Assembly (NCBI RefSeq): GCF_025837155.1
Contig: NZ_CP107549.1
Coordinates: 2,914,001-2,978,000 of the forward strand
Source: Pseudomonas sp. Z8(2022)
Lineage (GTDB): Bacteria > Pseudomonadota > Gammaproteobacteria > Pseudomonadales > Pseudomonadaceae
Direction of reading: 5' to 3'
Length of the DNA stretch: 64,000 nucleotides
Position 1 is the stretch's first letter. Each line of letters starts with the position of its first letter. This document shows positions 12,152 to 26,443 of this stretch, piece by piece. The position numbers were made by a program, and so were the translations under genes. Under the pieces are notes generated by a model. The model was not told the origin of the DNA. It did not search any database and was given only the letters and a program-made list of their open reading frames with translations.

Positions 12152-12859
12152 TCAAACCTTGGACGCAGTGCTCGGCGTCTTGCTTCGCGGCTTGAGTTGC
12201 GCCTCGGCCAAGGCCGGGTCGCTGATGCCGGTTTCCGAACGCATGCCTGCGGCCAGAAACGGCACCATCATGCGCATCACCTGCTCGATCGAGGTATTGA
12301 CGCCGAAATCGGTCTCGGACATCGCACGCAAGGCCTTGATACCGGACATGCTGAACGCTGCGGCGCCAAGCATGAAGTGCACACGCCAGAACAGTTCCAG
12401 CGGCGGAATGCGCGGCGCGGCGTCGTGCACCAGCAGCATGTAGCGACGGAACACCTTGCCGTAGACCTCTTCCAGGTATTTGCGCAGGTGCCCCTGACTC
12501 TGGCTGAAAGCCAGGCCCAGCAGACGCATGAAGATGGAAAGGTCGTTACCACTACGCGGTTTCACCGCCAGCGCCTGCTCGACCAGCAGTTCGAGCAGCT
12601 CTTCCAGGGAAGCCTGGGTTTCGGACTTGGCCTGACGGCGATCCAGTTCCTTTTCCAGACTGGCGCAGAATGGCCCGAGGAAGCGCGAGAAGACCGCCTG
12701 AATAAGCGCCTTCTTGGAACCGAAGTGGTAGTTGACGGCCGCCAGGTTGACCCCTGCCTTGCTGGTAATCAGCCGCAGCGAGGTCTCGGCGAAGCCTTTC
12801 TCCGCGAACAGCTGTTCCGCAGCATCGAGAATGCGTTCAACGGTTTCCGACTGAGCCAT
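12152..12859 (-). CDS. psrA: TetR-family regulator PsrA
   Basis: A 235-residue TetR-type regulator that senses long-chain fatty acids and in Pseudomonas controls rpoS, fadBA and its own gene. The N-terminal HTH ([20 protein letters not shown]... through [10 protein letters not shown], residues 6-52) is clear. The neighbouring lexA and nagZ match the PsrA locus of P. aeruginosa. Two PsrA-type palindromes sit just upstream of its start at 12874-12900, consistent with autorepression. Since fadB-fadA is 6 kb away, this window holds both the regulator and a known class of its targets. Confidence 0.92.
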   Translation of the reverse strand: MAQSETVERILDAAEQLFAEKGFAETSLRLITSKAGVNLAAVNYHFGSKKALIQAVFSRFLGPFCASLEKELDRRQAKSETQASLEELLELLVEQALAVKPRSGNDLSIFMRLLGLAFSQSQGHLRKYLEEVYGKVFRRYMLLVHDAAPRIPPLELFWRVHFMLGAAAFSMSGIKALRAMSETDFGVNTSIEQVMRMMVPFLAAGMRSETGISDPALAEAQLKPRSKTPSTASKV

Positions 12860-12873
12860 GAGCTATCACCTGA

Positions 12874-12900
12874 CAAACACTTGTTTGAAACATACGTTTC
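12874..12900. promoter_or_regulatory. Two abutting PsrA-type operator palindromes
   Basis: Sequence shows CAAAC-ACTT-GTTTG at 12874-12887 and GAAAC-ATAC-GTTTC at 12887-12900; the two 14-base palindromes share one G. Both match the published PsrA consensus (G/C)AAAC-N2-4-GTTT(G/C). They lie 15-41 bases upstream of the psrA ATG on the minus strand, the expected place for autorepression. Confidence 0.85.
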
Positions 12901-13027
12901 AGGCAGTCAGATTGTCAAGTCGCGTAAGGCGTCTTTTGGCCGGCGGGTCACAGCTTACAACAAGCAGAGACGCAGACTCACCAGCACGGGTAACAAGCCG
13001 GGCGACAGCGCACTACGAAATTGAGCG

Positions 13028-13055
13028 TTGCCAAGCCCGCCTTACTGTATATAAT
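13028..13055 (+). promoter_or_regulatory. Sigma-70 promoter of lexA-sulA
   Basis: A -35 element TTGCCA (13028-13033), a 16-base spacer and a perfect -10 element TATAAT (13050-13055). The -10 is inside the first LexA box, so bound LexA would block polymerase. It lies 34 bases upstream of the lexA ATG. Confidence 0.75.
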
Positions 13056-13079
13056 CCCAGTCACTGTATAAAAAGACAG
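13045..13079 (+). promoter_or_regulatory. lexA: Two LexA (SOS) boxes upstream of lexA
   Basis: Box 1 is CTGTATATAATCCCAG (13045-13060) and box 2 CTGTATAAAAAGACAG (13064-13079); both keep the CTG-N10-CAG frame of the gamma-proteobacterial LexA operator. They are 3 bases apart and end 9 bases before the lexA ATG, so lexA and sulA should be self-repressed and DNA-damage induced. Confidence 0.92.
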
Positions 13080-13088
13080 AGCCCAGCC

Positions 13089-13703
13089 ATGCTGAAACTG
13101 ACGCCACGCCAAGCCGAGATTCTCGCCTTCATCAAGCGCTGCCTGGAAGACAACGGCTACCCCCCTACCCGCGCGGAAATCGCCCAGGAGCTGGGGTTCA
13201 AATCACCCAACGCAGCCGAAGAGCACCTCAAGGCCCTCGCGCGCAAGGGTGCCATCGAGATGACTCCTGGCGCTTCTCGCGGTATCCGCATACCCGGTTT
13301 CGAGGCAGGCGCCGCGAACGAGGATGAAGGCCTGCCGGTAATCGGCCGTGTCGCTGCAGGCGCGCCGATCCTCGCCCAGCAGCATGTCGAAGAATCCTGC
13401 CAGATCAACCCTTCCTTCTTTCAGCCCAAGGCCGACTACTTGCTACGCGTACGCGGCATGAGCATGAAGGACATCGGCATTTTCGATGGCGACCTGCTCG
13501 CCGTACACACCACTCGAGAGGCACGCAACGGCCAGATCGTCGTCGCCCGTATCGATGACGAAGTAACGGTCAAGCGTTTCAAGCGCGAGGGCAACAAGGT
13601 CTGGCTGATTGCAGAGAACCCTGAGTTCGCCCCGATCGAAGTGGACCTGGAACACCAGGACCTAGTCATCGAAGGTTTGAGTGTCGGTGTAATCCGCCGC
13701 TGA
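13089..13703 (+). CDS. lexA: SOS response repressor LexA
   Basis: A 204-residue repressor of the SOS regulon. It has the N-terminal winged HTH ([16 protein letters not shown]...[17 protein letters not shown]), the self-cleavage site Ala90-Gly91 in VAAGAP, and the catalytic dyad Ser125 (GMSMKD) and Lys162 (TVKRF). RecA-stimulated autocleavage would derepress its targets. The ATG at 13089 gives the standard family length; longer upstream extensions run through the operators and are rejected. sulA follows 9 bases after the stop. Confidence 0.98.
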   Translation: MLKLTPRQAEILAFIKRCLEDNGYPPTRAEIAQELGFKSPNAAEEHLKALARKGAIEMTPGASRGIRIPGFEAGAANEDEGLPVIGRVAAGAPILAQQHVEESCQINPSFFQPKADYLLRVRGMSMKDIGIFDGDLLAVHTTREARNGQIVVARIDDEVTVKRFKREGNKVWLIAENPEFAPIEVDLEHQDLVIEGLSVGVIRR

Positions 13704-13712
13704 GGAAACGCC

Positions 13713-14183
13713 ATGCAGATGCAGCAGTCGCTCGAGCGTCCACAACTTCCCCTTTTCGACGCCTTTCTTGCCGGTGTCGCAGGCGAGCCCCAGGTTACCG
13801 ATGACATTGCCCGCCGCGAGGATGATCAGGCATTCAGCGAACTGGCTCTGCGCGGCGCCGCCGGCCATTGCCTGCACCTGCTGGCGCCGATTCTGCGCGA
13901 ACTGAGCCAGAACCAGGACGCACGCTGGCTGACCCTAGTGGCGCCGCCCGCCAGCCTCACACAAAGCTGGTTGCGTGAAGCCGGACTCAATCGCGAACGC
14001 ATCCTCCTGCTGCAACCACGGCAAGGGCAAAGCGCTCTGGAGCTCGCCGAGGATGCACTCAAGCTGGGCCGCAGCCATACCGTGATCAGCTGGCTGCACC
14101 CGGTCGAGCGCAGCACTCGCCAACGTCTGGCACAGGCTGCCCAGACCGGCGGCGCGCAAAGCCTGAACATCAGCCTGGGCTGA
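13713..14183 (+). CDS. sulA: SOS-induced cell division inhibitor SulA
   Basis: A 156-residue SulA-family protein that blocks FtsZ polymerisation during DNA damage. Family segments seen are LLAPILRELSQNQDARWLTLVAPP and the central ERILLLQP/HTVISWL region, which resemble the RecA-like fold of SulA. It is the second gene of the lexA operon in pseudomonads, and this order and the 9-base spacing are kept here. Expression should follow the two LexA boxes. Confidence 0.9.
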   Translation: MQMQQSLERPQLPLFDAFLAGVAGEPQVTDDIARREDDQAFSELALRGAAGHCLHLLAPILRELSQNQDARWLTLVAPPASLTQSWLREAGLNRERILLLQPRQGQSALELAEDALKLGRSHTVISWLHPVERSTRQRLAQAAQTGGAQSLNISLG

Positions 14184-14200
14184 ACCATTCCCGCAAATGA

Positions 14201-14227
14201 AAACGGAGCTCCACTGGAGCCCCGTTT
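14201..14227. terminator. Bidirectional terminator between sulA and a convergent small gene
   Basis: A 12-base stem with one mismatch (AAACGGAGCTCC against GGAGCCCCGTTT) and a 3-base loop. It lies 17 bases after the sulA stop and 19 bases beyond the stop of the convergent gene at 14247. Confidence 0.75.
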
Positions 14228-14246
14228 ACGTTGTGTGGCAGCGTTT

Positions 14247-14483
14247 TCAGTGCAGGACGCGCGGCCCTTCTTCCTCGCTGCTGAAATCACCCTCGGCCAT
14301 ACGACCGGCCATCTGCACTCCGACATTGAGCATGGCCTTGGCCACCTCGATGTGCTGCCCCTGCAGAAAAGCCTTGGCATCAGCGGAGAAGTCCAGAGTC
14401 ACGAGCGCCTCTTCATCCTCTGCACGACGCAGGGCAATACGCCCATCGGGCAGTTCGACGATTTCCAGAAAGGATGTTGGCAT
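14247..14483 (-). CDS. Conserved small protein of unknown function
   Basis: A 78-residue acidic protein starting MPTSFLEIVELPDGRIALRRAEDE. I recall a nearly identical protein (PA3009) at this site in P. aeruginosa; no domain function is known to me. The sequence suggests a short beta-rich start followed by a helix (AKAFLQGQHIEVAKAMLNVG). No signal peptide or membrane segment. Conservation of position beside sulA and topA supports that it is a real gene. Confidence 0.75.
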   Translation of the reverse strand: MPTSFLEIVELPDGRIALRRAEDEEALVTLDFSADAKAFLQGQHIEVAKAMLNVGVQMAGRMAEGDFSSEEEGPRVLH

Positions 14484-14563
14484 GGCTCAGTCTCTGTGCA
14501 AAAACACGACATTGTAACAGTCAGCCGGGGTCATCCCCAGCCCACTGGTCCAGTTAAACGCAA

Positions 14564-15082
14564 TCAGCACTCGCTGAGACCTTCACGGAAACGCAGCACC
14601 AGAGCCTTGAGTTGCTGGCGCCAGGACTCGATATCGTCGAGGCTCAGCTCGACCGGCTCCGGGCCAATGCTGACGGCCGTGATCAACGGCATCGACGGGT
14701 CGACCTTGGCCTTGCGTTCCTCGCGCGGCGGCTGGAACAGCTCAGCATAGGCAGCCAGCAATTGCGCCAGCCAGGTTTCCCGCTGCTGAGCGAGCTCGAC
14801 CAGTTCAGCCAGCTCCGGGCTGGGCGAACCTTCGAGTACAGCCTGCTGAACGAATGCCTCGACACGCGAAGGCGCAAGGTCGCTCATGCGGTAATAGCCG
14901 GCAATCTCGTGGCACAACCCAAGCAGCCCGCCATACAGGTGGAACAGCGCAGCCTCACGCTCGGCTTGCACCAGTGCCTGCACGTTGAACGCGGAGGAGT
15001 CTTCTGCCTTGCGCCAGTTCTCCAGAGCAATACCGGCGAAGAAGATTTTCTGATTGGTGCGGGTGTAGATTTCTTTGGCCAT
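14564..15082 (-). CDS. Conserved protein of unknown function (DUF6586-like)
   Basis: A 172-residue soluble protein, MAKEIYTRTNQKIFFAGIALE..., matching the PA3010 position of P. aeruginosa; I believe it falls in DUF6586. It looks mostly helical with no catalytic motif. An ATG at 15097 would add five residues, but MAKEIYTR is preceded by a better-spaced GGAGG on the minus strand (15088-15092) and matches relatives. It lies upstream of the 14247 gene on the same strand and may be cotranscribed with it. Confidence 0.75.
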   Translation of the reverse strand: MAKEIYTRTNQKIFFAGIALENWRKAEDSSAFNVQALVQAEREAALFHLYGGLLGLCHEIAGYYRMSDLAPSRVEAFVQQAVLEGSPSPELAELVELAQQRETWLAQLLAAYAELFQPPREERKAKVDPSMPLITAVSIGPEPVELSLDDIESWRQQLKALVLRFREGLSEC

Positions 15083-15117
15083 TATGGCGACCTCCACAGC
15101 AGATCAGGTCATGATAC

Positions 15118-15143
15118 GCGCCTCAGCCAGTAGCCAGAGGCGC
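15118..15143. terminator. Hairpin downstream of topA
   Basis: Inverted repeat GCGCCTC / GAGGCGC with a 12-base loop between topA and the next minus-strand gene. No clear T run, so termination is uncertain. Confidence 0.4.
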
Positions 15144-15231
15144 ATCTCGTCAGCCTTTCAGGGTCTTTCCCGCGAGCTGGAGCCAAGCCTGCAACGAGGC
15201 CAGGCCGGGCGCAGCAGATGATGAACAGGCT

Positions 15232-17838
15232 CTAGCGCTTGTCCTCGACCTTCCATTTACCGCCATCGTAGAACGCACGCCAGCCGGTCGGCTTGCCGTC
15301 GACCTCGGACTGCACGTACTGCTCCTTGGTCTTGCGGCTGTAGCGAATCACCGCCGGACGACCGTCCGGATCCTTCTGCGGGGCCTCGCAGAGGAAGTGG
15401 TACTTCGGATCGATCTCGTGCTTGTGCGGGACGATTTCCAGCACCAGTGGAGCGCGAGTCTCGCGGTTCTTGGGGAACTGGCTGGCTGCGAGGAACAGCC
15501 CGGATGCACCGTCACGCAGTACGTAGGTGTCGTCCACCTTCTCGCACTTGAGCTCGGGCATCTCCACCTTGTCCATCTTCGGTGGCGCCGCCTCACCATT
15601 CTTCAGCAGCTTGCGGGTGTTCTTGCAGCTGGGATTCGTACAACCGAAGAACTTGCCGAAACGACCGGTCTTGAGCTGCATCTCGCTGCCGCACTTGTCG
15701 CATTCCAGGCTCGGGCCTTCGTAGCCCTTGATACGGTACTGCCCCTGTTCGATCTCGTAGCCCGTACAGTCCGGGTTGTTGCCACAGATGTGCAGTTTGC
15801 GGGTTTCATCCAGCAGATAGGCATCCATCGCGGTGGAACAGATCGGACAGCGGTGCTTGCCGAGCAACACGCGGGATTCGGACTCGCCCTCGTCGTCCGC
15901 AGCGATCTCGTCGCCCGGTACCAGGTTGATGGTGGCCTTGCAGCGCTCCTTCGGCGGCAGCGCATAGCCGGAGCAACCGAGGAACACGCCGGTGGAGGCG
16001 GTACGAATCATCATCGGCCGGCCGCACTCGCGGCACGGAATGTCAGTCAGGGTCGGCTGGTTGGCACGCATGCCGCCCTCGCCTGCTTCGGCAGCTTCGA
16101 GCTTCTTCTTGAAGTCGCCATAGAACTCGTCGAGCAGGTTCTTCCACTCGCGCTCACCCTGGGCCACATCGTCGAGATGCTCCTCCATGGTGGCGGTGAA
16201 GCTGTAATCCATCAGGTTGGCGAAGCTCTCGTCGAGACGCTCGGTGACGATGTCGCCCATCTTCTCGGCATAGAAGCGGCGGTTGTGCACCGTCACGTAG
16301 CCGCGATCCTGAATGGTGGAAATGATCGCAGCGTAGGTCGACGGACGGCCGATGCCGCGTTTTTCCAGCTCCTTGACCAGGCTGGCTTCGGAATAGCGCG
16401 CCGGCGGCTTGGTGAAGTGCTGGCTGGGGTCGAGCTGAATCAGCTTGAGGCCCTCGCCTTCCTTCATTTCCGGCAACACGTCGTCCTCACCCGGCTTGCT
16501 CTGCTGCGGCAGAACACGGGTATAACCGTCGAACTTGAGGATACGGCCCTTGGCACGCAGTTCGAAATCACCAGCGGCCACGGTGACGCTGGTGGACAGG
16601 TACTCGGCTGGCGGCATCTGACAGGCGACGAACTGGCGCCAGATCAGGTCATACAGGCGTTCGGCGTCACGCTCCATCCCCGACAGCTGAGTCGGGCGCA
16701 GGTTGACGTCGGACGGACGAATCGCTTCGTGCGCCTCCTGGGCGCCTTCCTTGCTCGAATACAGGTTGGGCTTGCCCGGCAGGTACTTGTCACCGTACTC
16801 GCTGCCGATGAAGCCGCGCACCATCTCCACAGCGTCATTGGACAGGTTGGTCGAGTCGGTACGCATATAGGTGATGTAGCCGGCCTCGTAGAGACGCTGG
16901 GCCATCATCATGGTCTTCTTCACCCCGAAGCCCAGGCGGTTGCTTGCCGCCTGCTGCAGGGTGGAGGTGATGAAGGGAGCCGACGGCTTGCTGCTGGTCG
17001 GACGGTCTTCACGCTTGACCACGCTGTAGCTGGAAGCCTTGAGCTTCTCCAGCGCGGCCATGGCCTGGGCTTCGTTGACCGGCTTGAAGGCAGCACCACC
17101 TTCACGCACCACCTCGAAACGCACCTTGGCGTTCTTCGCAGTACCGAGGTCGGCATGCACTTCCCAGTATTCTTCCGGGACGAAGGCACGAATTTCCTTT
17201 TCGCGCTCGACCACCAGCTTCACCGCCACCGACTGCACGCGACCGGCAGACAGGCCGCGGGCGATCTTGGCCCACAGCAGCGGCGAGACCATGTAGCCCA
17301 CCACGCGATCGAGGAAGCGACGCGCCTGCTGGGCATTGACGCGGTTGATGTCCAGCTCGCCGGGCTTGGAGAAGGCTTCCTGAATGGCCTTCTTGGTGAT
17401 CTCGTTGAACACCACGCGCTTGTAGCGGCTGTCATCGCCGCCGATGGACTCGCGCAGGTGCCAGGCGATGGCTTCCCCTTCGCGGTCCAAGTCGGTTGCG
17501 AGATAGATGGTGTCGGCATCCTTGGCCAGGCGACGCAGTTCCTCGATCACCTTTTCCTTGCCGGGCAGGATCTCGTACTTGGCCTTCCAGCCGTGCTCGG
17601 GATCGACGCCCATGCGGGCGAACAGCTGACGTTTGGCCTTTTCCTTGGGCGACAGTGCCGGCGCCTCGGCGGCAGCCTTGCCGCGCTTGGCCGGCTCCTT
17701 GGTGGCGCTTGCCGAGCCGCTGGTAGGCAGGTCACGGATATGGCCGATGCTCGACTTCACCACGTACTGGCTGCCCAGGTACTTGTTGATGGTCTTGGCC
17801 TTGGCCGGGGATTCCACGATGACCAGCGATTTGCCCAT
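15232..17838 (-). CDS. topA: DNA topoisomerase I
   Basis: Type IA topoisomerase of 868 residues that relaxes negative supercoils. Seen in order: Toprim domain with Glu9 ([16 protein letters not shown]) and acidic motif [15 protein letters not shown] near residue 115, catalytic Tyr324 in [10 protein letters not shown], and C-terminal four-cysteine zinc fingers ([24 protein letters not shown], with CTNPSCKN). An inserted Lys/Ala-rich linker near residues 42-66 ([13 protein letters not shown]) is common in pseudomonads. The start is fixed by [14 protein letters not shown]. Confidence 0.98.
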   Translation of the reverse strand: MGKSLVIVESPAKAKTINKYLGSQYVVKSSIGHIRDLPTSGSASATKEPAKRGKAAAEAPALSPKEKAKRQLFARMGVDPEHGWKAKYEILPGKEKVIEELRRLAKDADTIYLATDLDREGEAIAWHLRESIGGDDSRYKRVVFNEITKKAIQEAFSKPGELDINRVNAQQARRFLDRVVGYMVSPLLWAKIARGLSAGRVQSVAVKLVVEREKEIRAFVPEEYWEVHADLGTAKNAKVRFEVVREGGAAFKPVNEAQAMAALEKLKASSYSVVKREDRPTSSKPSAPFITSTLQQAASNRLGFGVKKTMMMAQRLYEAGYITYMRTDSTNLSNDAVEMVRGFIGSEYGDKYLPGKPNLYSSKEGAQEAHEAIRPSDVNLRPTQLSGMERDAERLYDLIWRQFVACQMPPAEYLSTSVTVAAGDFELRAKGRILKFDGYTRVLPQQSKPGEDDVLPEMKEGEGLKLIQLDPSQHFTKPPARYSEASLVKELEKRGIGRPSTYAAIISTIQDRGYVTVHNRRFYAEKMGDIVTERLDESFANLMDYSFTATMEEHLDDVAQGEREWKNLLDEFYGDFKKKLEAAEAGEGGMRANQPTLTDIPCRECGRPMMIRTASTGVFLGCSGYALPPKERCKATINLVPGDEIAADDEGESESRVLLGKHRCPICSTAMDAYLLDETRKLHICGNNPDCTGYEIEQGQYRIKGYEGPSLECDKCGSEMQLKTGRFGKFFGCTNPSCKNTRKLLKNGEAAPPKMDKVEMPELKCEKVDDTYVLRDGASGLFLAASQFPKNRETRAPLVLEIVPHKHEIDPKYHFLCEAPQKDPDGRPAVIRYSRKTKEQYVQSEVDGKPTGWRAFYDGGKWKVEDKR

Positions 17839-17943
17839 GGATCAGAGAATTCCTAAAAATGCGAAATATAGAAGGCAGGGAGCCTTGAGGCCCCGCTATA
17901 TATAGTGGTGACCAAGCGAAGGTCAAGCGCAGGGGCTGCGCTC

Positions 17944-18186
17944 TCAGACTTCCGAACCTCCGATAGGGCTGACTTCAGCCTGTATCAAAGCAAAGCGTGG
18001 AACCCGCTTGCCGTCCACCTCGATCTCTTCGCAGAACATGCTCAGCGGCCGCACCCACAGGCCAAACTCGCCGTACAGCGCCTGATAGACGACTACGTCT
18101 TCCTCGCTCTCGGAATGGCGTGCCACACCGAATACGCGGTACTGCGGGCCTTTGTAATGGCGATAGAGTCCTGGCTGCAACTGCAT
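17944..18186 (-). CDS. DUF1653 domain protein
   Basis: An 80-residue protein, MQLQPGLYRHYKGPQYRVFG..., which is the DUF1653 signature (short beta-barrel-like domain with Y(R/K)HYKG and the end motif F). Function unknown. The ATG at 18186 is used since it gives the domain start and family length; upstream in-frame codons run through the fadA terminator. It lies between topA and fadA as in P. aeruginosa (PA3012). Confidence 0.85.
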   Translation of the reverse strand: MQLQPGLYRHYKGPQYRVFGVARHSESEEDVVVYQALYGEFGLWVRPLSMFCEEIEVDGKRVPRFALIQAEVSPIGGSEV

Positions 18187-18220
18187 GAGCGATTCCCGAA
18201 ATAAAAAGCCGTAAAAAGCA

Positions 18221-18245
18221 AAACCGGGGCACTGGGCCCCGGTTT
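18221..18245 (-). terminator. Rho-independent terminator of the fadBA operon
   Basis: Stem AAACCGGGGC / GCCCCGGTTT with a 5-base loop, 15 bases after the fadA stop on the minus strand; on that strand the stem is followed by TTTTGCTTTTT. Confidence 0.85.
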
Positions 18246-18259
18246 CTGTCCATTGACGC

Positions 18260-21613
<3,354 letters not shown>

Positions 21614-22081
21614 CAACTGATCTCCACGGTATGGAAGCTGAACAGTACACATCGGAGCCAACCGGCAGGCCAGCCCGCGGCACAGCCGTCGAGCATAGCT
21701 CCAATCGGTAAGACACACCCACCGACGCGATATTCGGGCTGTAATGGCGCGCCTAACCAGGCAAACGCTCAATTCATACGCCCGTTTGATTTGGGTGTGC
21801 ACACCTTCAGGGAAAAGCCCGCGCTTGTCAATTGGCCTCTTTTCGTCGTTTTCCCGACGTTTTCCGCAGGCCTGGTCATTCGCGGGCTCCAGCGCTTATC
21901 GATAAACCGCATCAATATCACGCCATTGCGCGCCTTTTCCCCGCCCGTTGGCGACATATCCAAGCGCCTAGCCAAACGGTGAAGCTCGGGGTACAGTCGT
22001 CTCACCTTCAGGTGGCACAGGGCCATCCGGGAGCAATACAACAACAAATCGAGCCCCATGATGGGCCACACGGAGTCGCCA
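21614..22081. other. Intergenic region between divergent fadB and a secreted-protein gene
   Basis: A 468-base stretch with no convincing gene; a 100-codon minus-strand frame at 21769-22071 and short plus-strand frames lack any family features. It must hold the fadBA promoter. I found no close-packed PsrA palindrome, only half-sites CAAACG and CGTTTG (21760-21790 region) 15 bases apart. Confidence 0.5.
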
Positions 22082-22903
22082 ATGTCGAGCCGCCGTTCGC
22101 TTGAATTCCCCCTGAGCGCTCTGCTCGTTTTTCTCTTTACGCTTTTCTTCCCGCCCCTGCTCAGCGCAGCCCCGACCGATGATCTGCTCCGCCTGCACCA
22201 GCTGCGCCTGGCTACCCAGAAGAGCCTGGGCGACTTCTATATGTACAACGGCATGGAAGGCGATCAGCGCTACGCCCGCATGATTGGCGAGTCGCTGCAG
22301 GAGGGCCAGGCGTACCTGGACGGCCTGGGCGAAATGCCCGGCGAGGCGAGCAAGGCGCTGCGCGGCCAGCTGCAAGCCAACTGGCAGAGTTATCGCAGCG
22401 CACTACAGGCGCTGATGGAAGCCATGCGCAGCCAGGGCTATACCGACCTGCAACCGGTTGCCGACCTGGCCGACAACAATCAGCGCCTCATGGCCATCAG
22501 CGACGAGCTTTACCAGAAGATTCAGCAGGAAAGCGGTTTCAGCGTGCCGCCGCTGACCCAGAAGAGCCGCGACCAGAGCCTGCTGATGCAGAATATCGCG
22601 GTGGACTATGCCTCGCGCAGTGCCTCGGTCGGCACCAGCTTCTTCGGCGGCGGCGAAGAGCGCGGAATCGATGAGCTGGTCGGCGAGTTCGCCAACCAGC
22701 TCGGCAGCCTCAGCAGCGCCCAGCAGAACACCCCGCAGATCAGCGCCGCACTGAACTCCATCGAGACCAAATGGCGTTACATCGAGAAATCCCTGCGCAA
22801 CTACAATGAGAACACCGTACCGTTCCTGATCAGCAAGTATTCCGACAGCATCATCGAGGGTCTGGAAGGCGTTTCCGCACAGTACGCCGCCAATCAACTG
22901 TAA
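22082..22903 (+). CDS. Exported protein of unknown function
   Basis: A 273-residue protein with an N-terminal hydrophobic signal (residues ~8-30, ending LLSAAPTDD), then an almost wholly helical domain. Seen repeats of heptad-like spacing and FYMYNGMEGDQRYARMIGES and DNNQRLMAISDELYQKI segments. It matches the position of PA3016 in P. aeruginosa, a conserved hypothetical. The helical pattern recalls ligand-binding four-helix bundles of chemoreceptor periplasmic domains, but this is only a resemblance. The ATG at 22082 is preferred to one at 22058 since it puts the charged MSSRR before the hydrophobic core. Confidence 0.7.
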   Translation: MSSRRSLEFPLSALLVFLFTLFFPPLLSAAPTDDLLRLHQLRLATQKSLGDFYMYNGMEGDQRYARMIGESLQEGQAYLDGLGEMPGEASKALRGQLQANWQSYRSALQALMEAMRSQGYTDLQPVADLADNNQRLMAISDELYQKIQQESGFSVPPLTQKSRDQSLLMQNIAVDYASRSASVGTSFFGGGEERGIDELVGEFANQLGSLSSAQQNTPQISAALNSIETKWRYIEKSLRNYNENTVPFLISKYSDSIIEGLEGVSAQYAANQL

Positions 22904-22939
22904 TTACCCCCTGTTTTCCGGCCTGCCTGGCCAGCCATC

Positions 22940-22967
22940 GCCCGGTGCTCGCATCGGGCTTTTCTTT
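22940..22967 (+). terminator. Rho-independent terminator
   Basis: Stem GCCCGGTG / CATCGGGC (one G-T pair) with loop CTCG, followed by TTTTCTTT; 36 bases after the stop of the exported-protein gene. Confidence 0.85.
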
Positions 22968-23051
22968 GCCCGTTCAGACCAGTCGCCCTATCGCGCACAA
23001 TGGGGCCATACTTGGGACAGAGCCATTTGCTTCCTTAAGGAGGAGTTCACC

Positions 23052-23501
23052 ATGCCTTACCAGCACATTCTGGTCGCCGTCGATCTGACAGAGGAATGCG
23101 ACCCCGTAGTGGTTCGCGCGCAGAAGCTGGCCCAGGCCAGCGGTGCCAAGATGTCCCTGGTGCATATCGTCGAGCCGATGGCCATGGCCTTTGGTGGTGA
23201 CGTGCCGATGGACCTGTCGATGCTGCAGCAACAGCAGTTCGAGCAGGCCCGCGAGCGCCTGGACAGCTTCACCGGCAAGTACCCGGAACTCACCGCCGAT
23301 CAGCGCCACCTGGCTTATGGCCAACCCCGCCAGGAAATCCACCGCCTGGCCGCAGAGCAGGGTTGCGATCTGATCGTGGTTGGCAGCCATGGCCGCCACG
23401 GCCTGGCGCTGCTGCTCGGCTCCACCGCCAATGACGTGCTGCACGGAGCGCCCTGCGATGTGCTCGCCGTGCGTCTGAAGAAGGTGGAAAAAAGCGCCTG
23501 A
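23052..23501 (+). CDS. Universal stress protein, UspA family
   Basis: A 149-residue single-domain Usp protein starting MPYQHILVAVDLTEE. The ATP-binding signature G-2X-G-9X-G(S/T) appears as GSHGRHGLALLLGSTANDVL near residues 115-134, so it probably belongs to the nucleotide-binding class. These proteins support survival under starvation or anoxia. A strong ribosome site, AAGGAGGAG, lies 9 bases before the ATG, predicting high translation. Confidence 0.92.
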   Translation: MPYQHILVAVDLTEECDPVVVRAQKLAQASGAKMSLVHIVEPMAMAFGGDVPMDLSMLQQQQFEQARERLDSFTGKYPELTADQRHLAYGQPRQEIHRLAAEQGCDLIVVGSHGRHGLALLLGSTANDVLHGAPCDVLAVRLKKVEKSA

Positions 23502-23552
23502 TGTGCCAGAGGCCGACAAGGCCTGACGCACCAGAAGACCGCTGACGGGCAA

Positions 23553-23571
23553 GGGGCGCGCGCGGCGCCCC
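23553..23571. terminator. Hairpin between convergent genes
   Basis: A 7-bp GC stem (GGGGCGC / GCGCCCC) with a 5-base loop between the convergent usp gene and the 23577 gene; no T run. Confidence 0.45.
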
Positions 23572-23576
23572 TGCCA

Positions 23577-24263
23577 TCACTCGAACGAATCGCCCGCGCT
23601 CATCACCAGCGGGCGGATCTTCTGCAACTGGGTTTCCAGGGACACCGTCATGCTTGACGACATCGAGAAGAAGGTCAGGAAGGCCTTCAGATTGGAGTCG
23701 CCTTCGCAGGTGTCGTGAATACGCTGCCAGAAGGCCTGGTTGACCAGCTTGAGTTGCTGGAAGAGGCGCACCAGCCCCTTAAGTTCCCAGTCAGCCAGAC
23801 GCCCCTCGCGCATATTGAAATACTGCCGCGCCAGGTACAGCGACACCGCACGCAGGATGAACTCCTGGTTGTTGGCAAACGGCAGATGCTGCTGCGCCAT
23901 CGGCCTCAGGCGCGCCAGCACCGGGCAGGCGCTGGTGGCCATGATCACCCCAAGCAGCGCACGCAACCCCTCCTCCAAACCGACCTGCTTGGTGTATTCG
24001 CGATCAGGCGTGCGCACCCAGACACTGGCCTTCTTGAAAGCCGGCAGGCCACGGAAGTCCTCGATCACCCGATGCAGATCGACTGCAGCCGGGCAATGGC
24101 TGAACTGCTCGCGGCTGAGCGGGCAATTGCTGCACTGCTGATGCGCGAGACGGGTCCAGGCAGGCGCCTGTTGCGCTTCGGCGGGGTCGTATTCGCGACT
24201 CAGTTCGATCCGATAGCTGAACTGATGATTATCGTCGAGGGTAATGCGGTACTCGATGGCCAT
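23577..24263 (-). CDS. Conserved protein of unknown function with a cysteine cluster
   Basis: A 228-residue soluble protein starting MAIEYRITLDDNHQFSYRIEL. A CSNCPLSREQFSHCP motif at about residues 45-59, with a further Cys near 113 (SACPVLARL), could bind a metal. The N-terminal part looks beta-rich and the rest helical. It matches the PA3018 position in P. aeruginosa; I think it belongs to a DUF6901-type family, but this is from memory. No role is known to me. It lies just downstream of the ABC-F gene. Confidence 0.75.
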   Translation of the reverse strand: MAIEYRITLDDNHQFSYRIELSREYDPAEAQQAPAWTRLAHQQCSNCPLSREQFSHCPAAVDLHRVIEDFRGLPAFKKASVWVRTPDREYTKQVGLEEGLRALLGVIMATSACPVLARLRPMAQQHLPFANNQEFILRAVSLYLARQYFNMREGRLADWELKGLVRLFQQLKLVNQAFWQRIHDTCEGDSNLKAFLTFFSMSSSMTVSLETQLQKIRPLVMSAGDSFE

Positions 24264-24281
24264 TGCCCGTTCGTTCCTTCG

Positions 24282-26207
<1,926 letters not shown>

Positions 26208-26443
26208 GAGCATCTCCAGAAACAGGCGGCGCATTCTACCCGAGTTGCCAGTCGGCTGTTGCCGTTTCCACCGAGCGGGCAGGCGGCGCATCGTCACGCC
26301 AGCAGGCGCAGGCGCGCGCTTTTTTGCCGCATGTGTCCGACCCGCCAGGCGGCATTCACCGCGCCCCGCCGAAACGCTAAGCTAGAGGTATGCAACGACA
26401 CGGATCGTGTTGCCCCATACCTCTGCTTGCCCCCGGAAATGCC

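Noticed and set aside
15397-17856. An 819-codon plus-strand frame antisense to topA
   Set aside because: Mirror of topA codon bias; topA has all its motifs on the minus strand.
21769-22071. A 100-codon minus-strand frame between fadB and the exported-protein gene
   Set aside because: No recognisable features and would overlap the divergent promoters.
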